A stretch of DNA of 9,206 nucleotides from Treponema sp. (GCA_031255815.1 JAIRRU010000180.1:1-9206); one strand, 5' to 3'; counted from the stretch's first letter, positions 1 through 6,628 are shown. The notes: a model not told the origin generated them from the letters alone. Numbers and translations are program-made.

Positions 1-184
1 CCCTGGCTTTTTGCCCGGCTCCAGCCTGGCTTTGCCAAGATTTTTGGTGTCCGGGAAGTTTCGGCGTAAGGTTTGTGTGTACCGTTCGTGGCTCAATTTC
101 CTGGCAGTCCGGTAAAGCCGGTGAACTTATCAGACATTTTAGCCTAATCAGCCTGCAGGTAAGGTCAGAAACCGGGGGCGCTTC
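1..184. repeat. Intergenic mosaic repeat, copy I
   Basis: No gene is visible here. The stretch is built from pieces seen again elsewhere in the window. Bases 13-79 match the opposite strand of 2905-2972 with scattered substitutions and one indel. Bases 90-147 match 3561-3618 at 49 of 58 positions, same orientation. Bases 137-156 match 3042-3061 at 19 of 20 positions. The 90-147 block has a small palindrome, CCGGtaaaGCCGG. It lies just downstream of the lipoprotein stop codon. No T-run follows any hairpin on the minus strand, so I do not call it a terminator. Function unknown. Confidence 0.7.
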
Positions 185-988
185 TTAAGGGCTGTCGGTT
201 TCAACTTCCGCGGGGCTGGAAGGGGGAAACAGGTTTTCCAGCGTGTTCTTTATCCCGCTTTTCGCCTCCTCCGGGGCGCCGGATTCGGTTTCCTGGTACT
301 CTTCCTCGGTTTCGGGGGCGTAGTATTCCGGTGAAGCCCGGGGGCCGACGAAGGAGAGGAGATGCTGCTGATCGAAAAGGGCGATCAGCTCGTCCCCCTG
401 GGCCCGGGTCAGGTAGAGCATTACATCCAGCGAATCCCGCTTAAAGTCGTCCCCCAGGCTTAGCACGTCCGGGGAGGCCTGCATGTTCACGGTAAAGTAG
501 GGGCTGGTCTTCTTGAACTGATAGCCCAGTTCCATAACGGGAAAGGATCGGGAATTCATGAAAAGGCTGGTATTAACCTGCCCCCCCTCGGTCTTACCGT
601 CGAATCTTCCGTAAACCCGGCGGGCCCGGGCGCCTTTCAGGTTCAGCTCCCGGGAACTGTAGTCTTTCTTGTAGCGTTCCAGGGCGGTAATAAACTGAAG
701 GCGGTCTGTTTTTTCCCAGTATTGCCTGAAGGTTAGGGTTTGGTACTTAAACTCCAGGTACACCTCGTCGGTTCGGGGTACAAAATAGACGTTAATGTCT
801 TTTCTTTCCAGGGAGGAAGACAGCAGTTTCTGAAACTGCCCGGTAATGGCGCCCACGGAAACGGGATCCAGATCGGCGATAAAATTGGGATGGGAACTCC
901 GCACGCGGGTGGCGCGCCTTTCAAAGCTGGCACAGGAAATCAGCAAAAAGGGTAACAGAAGAAGCGGAAAAACACGTTTCATACCCAC
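185..988 (-). CDS. Putative outer- or inner-membrane lipoprotein, family unknown
   Basis: Encodes 267 residues from a GTG at 988, or 265 from the ATG at 982. The N-terminus is a type II signal peptide: basic MKR, a leucine/proline-rich core, then the lipobox L-I-S-C with the lipidated cysteine at residue 19 of the longer form. The mature part has alternating charged and aromatic segments (for example VYFVPRTDEVYLEFKYQ) that suggest a beta-rich fold. The last 45 residues or so are acidic, proline-rich and probably disordered. I recognise no enzyme motif or named family. AGGG lies 6 nt before the GTG, favouring it for initiation, while a possible promoter places the transcript start near the ATG at 982. 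The thiol-redox gene lies 149 bp upstream on the same strand; whether they are co-transcribed is unclear. Confidence 0.85.
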   Translation of the reverse strand: MGMKRVFPLLLLPFLLISCASFERRATRVRSSHPNFIADLDPVSVGAITGQFQKLLSSSLERKDINVYFVPRTDEVYLEFKYQTLTFRQYWEKTDRLQFITALERYKKDYSSRELNLKGARARRVYGRFDGKTEGGQVNTSLFMNSRSFPVMELGYQFKKTSPYFTVNMQASPDVLSLGDDFKRDSLDVMLYLTRAQGDELIALFDQQHLLSFVGPRASPEYYAPETEEEYQETESGAPEEAKSGIKNTLENLFPPSSPAEVETDSP

Positions 989-1017
989 AGTATGCCCTGG
1001 TTTGCCGGTTCAGGCAA
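989..1017 (-). promoter_or_regulatory. Possible promoter of the lipoprotein gene
   Basis: On the minus strand, TTGCCT (1012-1017) is followed after 17 bp by CATACT (989-994). The -35 box is a weak match and the -10 box a fair match to sigma-70. A start 6-7 nt beyond the -10 box falls near the ATG at 982, which would give a leaderless or nearly leaderless message. A 5-bp inverted repeat (TTGCC/GGCAA) overlaps the -35 box. This is a pattern match only. Confidence 0.35.
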
Positions 1018-1100
1018 GGGCCCGTCCTTTTCGGTAACATTTCAAAATGAGGCATCCGCGGTGCCTGGACTCAGGGTTTAATACCCTCAGAACGCCCTGA

Positions 1101-1135
1101 AGCTCCCCCGCGAATAACCGGGCGAAGGGGGCGCT
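1101..1135. other. GC-rich inverted repeat after the thiol-redox gene
   Basis: AGC-t-CCCCC pairs with GGGGG-c-GCT across a 17-nt loop. On the minus strand it starts a few bases after the stop codon of the thiol-redox gene. It could act as a transcript-end hairpin, but no T-run follows, so it is not called as an intrinsic terminator. A weaker inverted repeat (AGGGT/ACCCT, about 1072-1086) lies further downstream on the same transcript. Confidence 0.35.
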
Positions 1136-1137
1136 CG

Positions 1138-2865
1138 CTAAAAGAAGAAGAAGGCAAAGGCGGCAAAGAGGGCGAAGAACAGGGTGTTGGCTATCTTTAT
1201 GGCGGGCATCCTGGCCCGCACCAGTTCCGAAAGGGCCATGGCCTGCTTACCCTTGTGGCAAAGGATGACCAGCAGGGCGGGGGGCAGGGCGGCGGCGGCG
1301 GTATAGCAGAGGAAGGCCGAAAGGGCAAGGGCGAAGCTGCCCGTGTTGGTTCTGAGCAGGTAGAGGATCGTCGCCAGGTAGATCTGCCCGGTGCAGAGGA
1401 ACTCCCCGGCGGAGACGAAGACCCCCAGGACGAAGATGGCGGCCATGAGGTACCGGGGGCTCCCTTCCACCGTTTTCCGGATGACGGCATGGTTAAAGCG
1501 CCGCAGCGCCTGGGGAAGCTGCACCCGGATGGCCCCGTAATTTTCCCGGCGGGCGTTGATAAAATCCAGCAGGTTGAGCAGGCAGAGCAGCAGGGACAGG
1601 GCTATTACCACAATCCTGACCAGCCCTTGGGCGGCGAGGAAGAGCGCCGGATCCAGGGATCGGGCGAGGGTAAAGAGGATCAGCCCCAGGGCAAGATAGG
1701 TAAGGAGCTTGCTGGCTACATAGGAAAGCCCCAGGGGAAGGACATGGGCGTTTTTCGCCGCCAGGAGGGAGAGGAGCAGGAGGAGCATAGAAATGGAACA
1801 GGGGTTAAGCCCCCCCAAAAGGCCGGCCAGAAAAACCGCGGGCAGTTCCAGCCAGCCCAGGGCGCGGATCTCCCCCCCTTCGTTGGGGAAGCTAAAGTTC
1901 AGGGCTTTGCCCGAGGCCAGAACTCCCAGCACGCCGCTTTGGATATTCGAGTAACCGGAAAGGTAACCTTCTGTGTAAAAAACGATGGGGACGATCTGCT
2001 CGTTGTCGGGAACCTGGTAAGCCTCGAAGAACTGCCGGGCCGCGGCAAGGCCCTCATTTTCGGCCACGTTGTAGTAGATCACCCTGACGGGGGAAGGGCC
2101 CTCCTGGAAAAGATTGACGGATTCGGGGAGGCGCCCCAGGTAGGCTTTGGCTTTCTCACAGTTTTCGCAGGCGGTGGTAACGAAGGATACCAGCACGGAG
2201 TCCCGGGGGCTTAGCGCCGGGTACTCGGGAAGGCCGGCCCCGGATTCCGCCCCTGCCCCGGCAGTTGCCGCCCCGGCGGAGCCGTCAGGCGAAGGGACAA
2301 GGATCTCGTTGCGGGCGGACTCGGCCTGGCGGATAAAAAGCTCCCGCAGCCCTTCCTTTATAGCATCCTCGCCGGAAAGGTACTCATCCCCGATGATCAG
2401 GATGGGAAAGCGGAGGGAGGAGGTATCTACCCCCGCCTGGGAGGCGTAGTAGCTGAACTGCTGGGCGGTTCCGAGCCGGAACACGTTAAAGCCGCTGTAG
2501 AAAACTTCAGGCCGCCCGGGTATATCAGCGGTAGCCTGGTTGAAGAATTCGATAAAATCGGCCTCGTCGCGGCAGAGCTCGCAGGGGTTTTCGTAGGCGT
2601 AGTACACCGGAAGACGGACGGGGCGCTCCTCCTCCCCCCAGGCGGAAAACAAGGGGAAGAGCAGCAGGAGGAAGCCGGCCCGCAAAACCGCGCCGGGGTG
2701 AAAACCGGGGTCAAAGGAAACCCTGTAACGATGGAGCGTTTCCCAAAACCCGGTTGGTTTCGGAAAATGCTCGTGAAAAAGCGGTCTAAAGCCCGCTTTT
2801 TCCCATAAATTTAAGGCAGCTTTCCCAAAAGCTGAAGTTTTGGGAAAGCCTCGATGCTTTTTCAT
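1138..2865 (-). CDS. Thiol-disulfide exchange membrane protein: two thioredoxin-fold domains plus CcdA/DsbD-like membrane domain
   Basis: 575 residues. Residues 59-76 form a hydrophobic export segment. Two thioredoxin/glutaredoxin-like domains follow: about 85-180 with CELC (95-98) and a cis-proline at FPILIIG (154), and about 222-320 with CENC (233-236) and a cis-proline at VPIVFY (293). Both end in a YLSG segment, which suggests duplication. An Ala/Gly/Ser-rich linker (about 190-215) separates them. Residues 337-575 are about six membrane segments with the CcdA/DsbD signature GGLNPC (Cys356) and a second cysteine in EFLCTGQ (Cys491). By family knowledge such proteins carry electrons from cytoplasmic thioredoxin across the membrane; two fused exported redox domains would be the receivers. 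The ATG at 2865 has GGAG 4-5 nt upstream. Residues 6-46 come from an inserted palindromic repeat; without it the protein would begin MKKHRYRVSF and be 534 residues. A shorter TTG start just before the hydrophobic stretch has no clear ribosome site. Confidence 0.85.
   Translation of the reverse strand: MKKHRGFPKTSAFGKAALNLWEKAGFRPLFHEHFPKPTGFWETLHRYRVSFDPGFHPGAVLRAGFLLLLFPLFSAWGEEERPVRLPVYYAYENPCELCRDEADFIEFFNQATADIPGRPEVFYSGFNVFRLGTAQQFSYYASQAGVDTSSLRFPILIIGDEYLSGEDAIKEGLRELFIRQAESARNEILVPSPDGSAGAATAGAGAESGAGLPEYPALSPRDSVLVSFVTTACENCEKAKAYLGRLPESVNLFQEGPSPVRVIYYNVAENEGLAAARQFFEAYQVPDNEQIVPIVFYTEGYLSGYSNIQSGVLGVLASGKALNFSFPNEGGEIRALGWLELPAVFLAGLLGGLNPCSISMLLLLLSLLAAKNAHVLPLGLSYVASKLLTYLALGLILFTLARSLDPALFLAAQGLVRIVVIALSLLLCLLNLLDFINARRENYGAIRVQLPQALRRFNHAVIRKTVEGSPRYLMAAIFVLGVFVSAGEFLCTGQIYLATILYLLRTNTGSFALALSAFLCYTAAAALPPALLVILCHKGKQAMALSELVRARMPAIKIANTLFFALFAAFAFFFF
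2729..2856. mobile_element. Palindromic repeat inserted in frame in a coding region, with 5-bp target duplication
   Basis: CGATG occurs at 2729-2733 and 2852-2856. The 118 bp between them (2734-2851) carry matching ends, TTTCCCAAAAC near 2740 and GTTTTGGGAAA near 2847. Inside are a perfect 10-bp stem (2775-2784 with 2793-2802) and a perfect 12-bp stem (2819-2830 with 2838-2849) around a CTGAAG centre. Net gain including the duplicated 5 bp is 123 bp, exactly 41 codons, with no stop in the gene's frame. The same layout is seen at 4565-4653. Element, duplication and frame are read directly from the sequence; mobilisation by a transposase acting in trans is inference. No transposase gene is present. 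Confidence 0.75.
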
Positions 2866-3052
2866 TTTACTCCGCCAAAAAAATCAGCTGCGAGGGGCAG
2901 GGGCCGCGCAAAGCCTGCGCCAAAACTTTCCGGACACCGGAAATCTTGGCTAAAGCCAAGCAAAAGCCGGGCTTTAGCCAAGGCCGCCGCTGTAAAAACC
3001 CGCGGCGTTCGTGAGCCGGGCGCTTACCCTCTTGTCCCCGCTTTCAGCCTAA
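2866..3052. repeat. Hairpin-rich intergenic mosaic repeat, copy II
   Basis: Three inverted repeats stand in a row: GCGCA/TGCGC (2906-2920), TTTCCGG/CCGGAAA with a 3-nt loop (2927-2943), and a 13-bp perfect stem CTTGGCTAAAGCC/GGCTTTAGCCAAG (2945-2957 with 2970-2982). Bases 2905-2972 are an inverted relative of 13-79, while 3042-3061 is a direct relative of 137-156, so copies I and II are rearranged against each other. The 3' edge overlaps the end of the small gene at 3053. No convincing promoter for the thiol-redox gene was found here. Confidence 0.65.
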
Positions 3053-3361
3053 TCAGCCTGCCGCCTTTTTAATCCTGAGCCGCCGCCCTCCGGCGTATTC
3101 CCCCAGATAAGCGGGGCATTTTTCCTCCAGCGCCTCAAGGGAAAGATCGGGATCTTCCCTGAGCAAGAGATCGAGTTCCGCCACCAGCCGGGAAACCACA
3201 GCGCTCCGGTGGATAAAACAAGGTTCCGGATCGCGGAAAAACTCTACGCTCTTCTCGATTATCAGTTTTTCAGGAAAACGGAGACTCTGCAAGGGGCCGT
3301 CGAAGATCGGCGCCCCCTCCCGGCCGAGGATCTGAACCTCGGGAAAGGATGCTTTCAACAT
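3053..3361 (-). CDS. Small hypothetical protein, 102 aa
   Basis: Starts at an ATG (3361) with an in-frame TAG only 3 nt upstream of it, so no longer start is possible. The product has no signal peptide or membrane segment. It looks soluble and mainly helical in the second half, with acidic stretches (AELDLLLREDPDLSLEALEEKCP), and it ends in the basic tail GGRRLRIKKAAG. The only ribosome-site candidate, AGGA, is about 13 nt upstream, which is weak. The reverse-strand frame across the same bases is less protein-like. The 3' end, including the TGA stop, overlaps a repeat (3042-3061), so the last residues may be repeat-derived. I do not recognise a family. Confidence 0.55.
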   Translation of the reverse strand: MLKASFPEVQILGREGAPIFDGPLQSLRFPEKLIIEKSVEFFRDPEPCFIHRSAVVSRLVAELDLLLREDPDLSLEALEEKCPAYLGEYAGGRRLRIKKAAG

Positions 3362-3676
3362 GATCTAAATAATCCTAAAACTCCCCCGCAAACGCAACAG
3401 GCTGCCGCCAGTATCTTGCTTGGGCTAAAAGTACGGAATAAGAGAATAGCCGCGAACCACACCAACCGCACGAACTTTTACATCGAAAAAACCGGTACTT
3501 CATCTCAATTTCCCTGAGTCCGGGGGGTTAACCCGCTTTAGTGCGGTTCGCGCCCTTCGCGGCTCAATTTTTTGGCAGCCCGGCAAAGCCGGCGGCTTTA
3601 TCAGACATTTTAGCGTAAACAAGGTGCACGTACCGCCGCGGGCCTTCATGAGTGAAAAACCTTTCGCCGTCCCGGT
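3362..3676. repeat. Intergenic spacer with mosaic repeat, copy III
   Basis: No gene is seen in these 315 bp. Bases 3561-3618 repeat the block at 90-147 (49 of 58 identical), including the palindrome CCGGcaaaGCCGG and the closing motif TTTTAGCGTAA. Paired changes in the palindrome (GCCGG here against ACCGG on the other strand of copy I) keep it able to fold. On the minus strand it follows the cysteine hydrolase gene and the palindrome runs into a run of six A, not T, so it is not a minus-strand intrinsic terminator. Bases 3362-3520 hold nothing I can identify. Confidence 0.65.
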
Positions 3677-4444
3677 TCATATCTGGGCGCTGTCAATGGT
3701 GGGACAGTAGAACTTTTCGATGTAAGCTACCACCAGGCCGACGCCTTCCCCGTGGCTTACGTAGGGGGGCCTTTCCGGGTTGTACATCCCGTCGGTAAGA
3801 TCCCGGACCAGCAGGGTGTCATAGCCCCTCCTGAGCATGTTCTTTATGCCGAAGCTCCGGTTAAGGACGCACATATTGGTATGCACCCCCGCATAGATAA
3901 GCAGTTTGATACCCCGGGAGGCCAAGGCGGAATGGAGCCGCGCGCCCTCGTCCCCGCAGACCAGATCCCGGGAATGGTCTATGCTTATCTTTTCGCTCTG
4001 GCGTTTCCAGACACGCGTGTTCGGCGGGTACTGATCCGCCGAATCGCTGCCCCCGTCGGAATCGTCGATGGGAAGGGGGTGATCCTTTACGGGAACCGGT
4101 TCGGAGGCCGGCCCGGCATCCTCTGCCGCCAGAAAGCGCCCGCGCCCCTCCGTTCCCTGGTAGAAATCCATGACGCCCGAGGGGGCGTGCACGACAAGGC
4201 TGCCCTTTTCCCTGGCCCGCGCCGCTGTTTCGTTTATCTTTTCCGCCAGGAGGGCGCAGCGACGGCTTGCGCCGCTGGACCAGTGCCTGTCCCACATATC
4301 CACGATGATAAACGCCGTTTCGGAGGCCGGGCGCCGGAGCGCTTCCTCCCGAATCTCCCAATCGCGAAGCCCGTCCCGGTAAACGATCCGCTGGCTCCGG
4401 GAGACAAAGTTAAAGCAAGGGGGAAACTGTTCTTTTTCGGTCAT
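3677..4444 (-). CDS. Isochorismatase-family cysteine hydrolase
   Basis: 255 residues from the ATG at 4444, which has AGAGG 6 nt upstream. Family features in order: the catalytic aspartate in FIIVDMWDRHW (Asp49, equivalent to the VDMQNDF motif), a lysine in RVWKRQSEK (Lys147), and the nucleophile in GVHTNMCVLNRSFG (Cys192). These match the Asp-Lys-Cys triad of nicotinamidase/isochorismatase/N-carbamoylsarcosine amidase proteins, which hydrolyse amide or similar bonds. No signal peptide, so cytoplasmic. The C-terminal segment (LVRDLTDGMYNP..PPYVSHGEG..YIEKFYCPTI) resembles a less-studied branch of the family; the substrate cannot be read from the sequence. An upstream in-frame TTG at 4504 is rejected because it overlaps a good -35 box. 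The gene lies 213 bp after the sugar permease and has its own promoter, so a link to the importer is only positional. Confidence 0.88.
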   Translation of the reverse strand: MTEKEQFPPCFNFVSRSQRIVYRDGLRDWEIREEALRRPASETAFIIVDMWDRHWSSGASRRCALLAEKINETAARAREKGSLVVHAPSGVMDFYQGTEGRGRFLAAEDAGPASEPVPVKDHPLPIDDSDGGSDSADQYPPNTRVWKRQSEKISIDHSRDLVCGDEGARLHSALASRGIKLLIYAGVHTNMCVLNRSFGIKNMLRRGYDTLLVRDLTDGMYNPERPPYVSHGEGVGLVVAYIEKFYCPTIDSAQI

Positions 4445-4475
4445 GCTAAGCCTCTCTGCGTGTCGGTCTTTATGA

Positions 4476-4504
4476 ATAATAGCGATCGATGACTTCCGTA
4501 ACAA
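4476..4504 (-). promoter_or_regulatory. Sigma-70-type promoter of the cysteine hydrolase gene
   Basis: TTGTTA (4499-4504) and TATTAT (4476-4481) on the minus strand are separated by 17 bp. The expected transcript start near 4469 gives a leader of about 25 nt containing the AGAGG ribosome site. This fixes the start codon at 4444 and implies the gene can be expressed independently of the importer operon. Confidence 0.6.
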
Positions 4505-4564
4505 TCCGGTGCCAGTCCGCCAGGTTCCGCAAAACGCTCCGTATTTTGCTATTTTTAAGCGGTT

Positions 4565-4653
4565 GTTGTTTAAAAACTGAAGTTTTTAAACAACTCTATT
4601 ACCTGTTTCATCGGAAACGAAGTTTCCGCACCAACCGGGTTTTGAAACAAGCT
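4565..4653 (-). repeat. Palindromic repeat of the same family as 2734-2851
   Basis: Read on the minus strand it begins GAGCTTGTTTCAAAACCCGG and continues GTTGGT, as the coding-region copy does (GAGC, then TTTCCCAAAACCCGGTTGGT). A 7-bp stem CGGAAAC/GTTTCCG with a 3-nt loop lies in the middle. It closes with a perfect 13-bp stem (4565-4577 with 4582-4594) around the tetraloop TTCA, the CTTCAG centre shared with the other copies. It lies between permease 2 and the cysteine hydrolase gene. Strong stems here could slow or protect the 3' end of the importer transcript, but no T-run marks a terminator. No clear target duplication. Confidence 0.75.
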
Positions 4654-4657
4654 CACC

Positions 4658-5575
4658 TTACTCTTTAAGGGATCCTATCATCATACCCCGGATAAAGTAC
4701 TTCTGAATGAAAGGGTAAAGGATCATCATGGGCGCGGCCCCAACAACCAGGACAGCATAGCGAAGCTGTTGAAGCATGTTCTGTAAATTTTCCACCACGT
4801 CGCTGTCCATGGAATTCAACATATCTACCGGCATCTGGGCGACAAAAAGGATATCCCGCAGGATCATCTGAAAATTGAAGGTGCTCGCCTTGGTCAGATA
4901 GAGCATACCGTTAAAATACCCGTTCCAGATACTTACCGCGTCGAAAAGGACGATTACCGCGATAACCGGAACGGCCAGGGGCAAGGCTATGGTAAAGAAG
5001 AAACGCACGTCCCCGCAGCCGTCGATATGGGCCGCGTCCAGTATGCCCGCGGGGAGACTATTCTGAAAGTAGGTTTTGACGATGATCATATTGTAACAGG
5101 AAAAACCCACCCCGATAATAAGGGCCCAGCGGGTTCCCACCAGATGAAGATTCCGCATCAGAAGGTAAGTGGGGATCATTCCCCCGGAAAAAAACATGGT
5201 AATAACAAAAAAAGTCTGGAAAAATTTGCGGAAAGGAAGATCCTTCCGGGAAAGGGGGTAGGCGGTTAAAAGGACTATGGAAACCCCCACTGTAGTACCT
5301 CCGGCCACATAGAGAAGGGAATTGAGGAAGCCCGAACGCAGCAGGGGATAGTTGATGACCGCGTTGTAAGCCGCCAGGGAAAATTCCACCGGCCAGAGAA
5401 CCACATCCCCGCGGAGTATGGCTTGGGCGGAGCTGAAAGAACAAGCCGCAACATAGACAAGGGGATAGAGGATCGATATACCGGAAAGCCCCAGCCACAA
5501 GAGACAAACCAGGTGAAACCATTTGTCCCCGGCGGTAAAGCGGTTCCAAGCGGAACTCTGCGTTTTCCCGTTCAT
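4658..5575 (-). CDS. ABC sugar importer permease 2 (YtcP-like)
   Basis: 305 residues with about six membrane segments, of the binding-protein-dependent transport family for carbohydrates (MalG-like half). The cytoplasmic ATPase-contact loop is LDAAHIDGCGD (about 179-189), the EAA loop with its conserved glycine, here with Asp in place of the usual Glu. The end IRGMMIGSLKE is the typical closing sequence of YtcP-type permeases of Bacilli and spirochaetes. The ATG at 5575 has a full AGGAGG 5 nt upstream. That ribosome site overlaps the TAG stop of permease 1 (TAGGAGG), and only 9 bp separate the genes, indicating translational coupling. It would pair with permease 1 as a heterodimeric channel for an oligosaccharide. 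No ATPase gene follows. Confidence 0.93.
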   Translation of the reverse strand: MNGKTQSSAWNRFTAGDKWFHLVCLLWLGLSGISILYPLVYVAACSFSSAQAILRGDVVLWPVEFSLAAYNAVINYPLLRSGFLNSLLYVAGGTTVGVSIVLLTAYPLSRKDLPFRKFFQTFFVITMFFSGGMIPTYLLMRNLHLVGTRWALIIGVGFSCYNMIIVKTYFQNSLPAGILDAAHIDGCGDVRFFFTIALPLAVPVIAVIVLFDAVSIWNGYFNGMLYLTKASTFNFQMILRDILFVAQMPVDMLNSMDSDVVENLQNMLQQLRYAVLVVGAAPMMILYPFIQKYFIRGMMIGSLKE

Positions 5576-5584
5576 ACCCGCCTC

Positions 5585-6511
5585 CTAAAACATGCCTTCG
5601 CCGGAGATAATGTTGGCGATCTTGTTGACCGTTAAAGTCAGGGTAACCCCTACCACATTCTGAAAAAGCCCAATGGCGGTTCCAAATGAATAATCCGCCC
5701 GCTGGCCTCCCACTCCAAGGCCAACCTTGTATACATAGGTGCTAATAATCTCCGAGGTGCTCACATTCAGAGGATTCTGGAGAAGGTAGGCTTTTTCAAA
5801 ACTGAGCCGGGTCAGGATGCTCCCCATAGCCAGGATGAGCATGATCACCACAATGGGTTTAATAGTGGCAAGGTCGATATGGCAGACCCGCTGCCACAAA
5901 TTCGCCCCGTCGATCATGGCCGCCTCGTGGTAGGTGGGATCCACCGCCGCCAGAGCGCTGATGTAGATAATAGCTCCATGTCCCGTATGCTGCCACACCC
6001 CTGACCACACGTTCAGGTGGGGATAGATCATGGCGGAACCCAGAAAGTTTACCGGTTCCATGCCCAAACGGGTAAGAACAAGGTTTACTCCGCCGCTCTG
6101 CATGCCCAAAATCTGGGACATGAGCCCCACCAGAATAACTGCCGAAAGGAAATGGGGGGCAAAGGTTATGGTCTGCACGGCCTTCTTGAAACGGGACAGG
6201 AAGCAGTGGTTCACAAAAATGGCTAGAACAATCGGAAAAGGAAAACCGGTAACAAGGCCGTAAAGCCCTACCAAAAGGGTATTCCTTAAAATCTGAAGAA
6301 AGTTTGGGGAACTGAAAAGACGCTGAAAGTGATAAAACCCCACCCAGGCGCTGCCAAAGATACCCCGCCGGGGGGAAAAGTCTTTAAAGGCCATGACGAT
6401 CCCGTACATGGGGATATAGTTAAAAATAATAACATAGACAAAAGGAATGAAGAGCAGGAGCAGAAGCCCCCGGGCGTTCATGAGCTTCCGGCCTAAACTG
6501 GTCTTTTTCAT
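5585..6511 (-). CDS. ABC sugar importer permease 1 (LplB/YteP-like)
   Basis: 308 residues from the ATG at 6511, with GGAG 6 nt upstream. About six membrane segments begin with LLLLLFIPFVYVIIFNYIPMYG, typical of the LplB/YteP (MalF-like) permeases. The EAA loop YHEAAMIDGANLWQR (about 194-208) is intact and contacts the ATPase. The motif GMEPVNFLG is also usual in this group. A longer open frame up to 6622 exists, but its extra 37 residues come from intergenic hairpin sequence and look unlike a permease N-terminus. A GC-rich hairpin (6523-6539) lies 1 nt from the ribosome site and could limit translation compared with the upstream binding protein. Same transcription unit as 4658-5575 and probably 6666-8333. 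Confidence 0.92.
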   Translation of the reverse strand: MKKTSLGRKLMNARGLLLLLFIPFVYVIIFNYIPMYGIVMAFKDFSPRRGIFGSAWVGFYHFQRLFSSPNFLQILRNTLLVGLYGLVTGFPFPIVLAIFVNHCFLSRFKKAVQTITFAPHFLSAVILVGLMSQILGMQSGGVNLVLTRLGMEPVNFLGSAMIYPHLNVWSGVWQHTGHGAIIYISALAAVDPTYHEAAMIDGANLWQRVCHIDLATIKPIVVIMLILAMGSILTRLSFEKAYLLQNPLNVSTSEIISTYVYKVGLGVGGQRADYSFGTAIGLFQNVVGVTLTLTVNKIANIISGEGMF

Positions 6512-6522
6512 TAATTTCTCCG

Positions 6523-6539
6523 GGCCCGGCGGGCGGGCC
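6523..6539. promoter_or_regulatory. GC-rich hairpin touching the permease 1 ribosome site
   Basis: GGCCCG and CGGGCC form a 6-bp all-GC stem with a 5-nt loop. On the minus-strand transcript it ends 1 nt before the GGAG ribosome site (6518-6521). Such a stem could hinder ribosome access or set the ratio of permease to binding protein. Inferred from position only. Confidence 0.45.
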
Positions 6540-6549
6540 GCAAAAACAG

Positions 6550-6581
6550 AATTCCCGCAAAACACCGATTTTGCGGGAATT
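6550..6581. repeat. Perfect 13-bp inverted repeat between binding protein and permease 1
   Basis: AATTCCCGCAAAA (6550-6562) and its exact complement (6569-6581) flank a 6-nt loop. On the minus strand it is followed by TCTGTTTTTG, an interrupted T-run, so it could act as a partial terminator that lowers permease transcription, a common design in importer operons. The CCCGCAAAA arm also resembles the 37-bp repeats at 8397 and 8836. Confidence 0.6.
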
Positions 6582-6628
6582 TCCATAAAAAAGCGATGAA
6601 ACCTTAAAGCGTTTCGCCGCAAAACTAC

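Noticed and set aside
1255..2214. Long plus-strand open frame (319 codons) across the thiol-redox gene
   Set aside because: Its product is low-complexity Gly/Gln/Glu-rich sequence without domains, expected on the strand opposite a GC-rich membrane-protein gene. The minus-strand frame has clear redox motifs.
3209..3517. Plus-strand open frame of 102 codons overlapping the small hypothetical gene
   Set aside because: No ribosome site, and its second half runs through spacer DNA. The minus-strand frame is more protein-like.
1..3676. CRISPR array or tRNA genes in the repeat-rich spacers
   Set aside because: The repeats are degenerate, unevenly spaced and rearranged, without regular spacers. No cloverleaf-like set of stems with tRNA consensus was found.
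3752..4492. Plus-strand open frame of 246 codons across the cysteine hydrolase
   Set aside because: It is the antisense of a gene with an intact catalytic triad, and its translation shows no recognisable fold.
4445..4504. TTG start 20 codons upstream for the cysteine hydrolase
   Set aside because: The TTG is part of a good -35 box and the ATG at 4444 has a ribosome site at the right distance.
6512..6622. 37-residue N-terminal extension of permease 1
   Set aside because: The extension is translated intergenic hairpin sequence. The ATG at 6511 has a ribosome site and gives the usual permease start. Unlike 2734-2851, there is no sign that this stretch is part of the protein.
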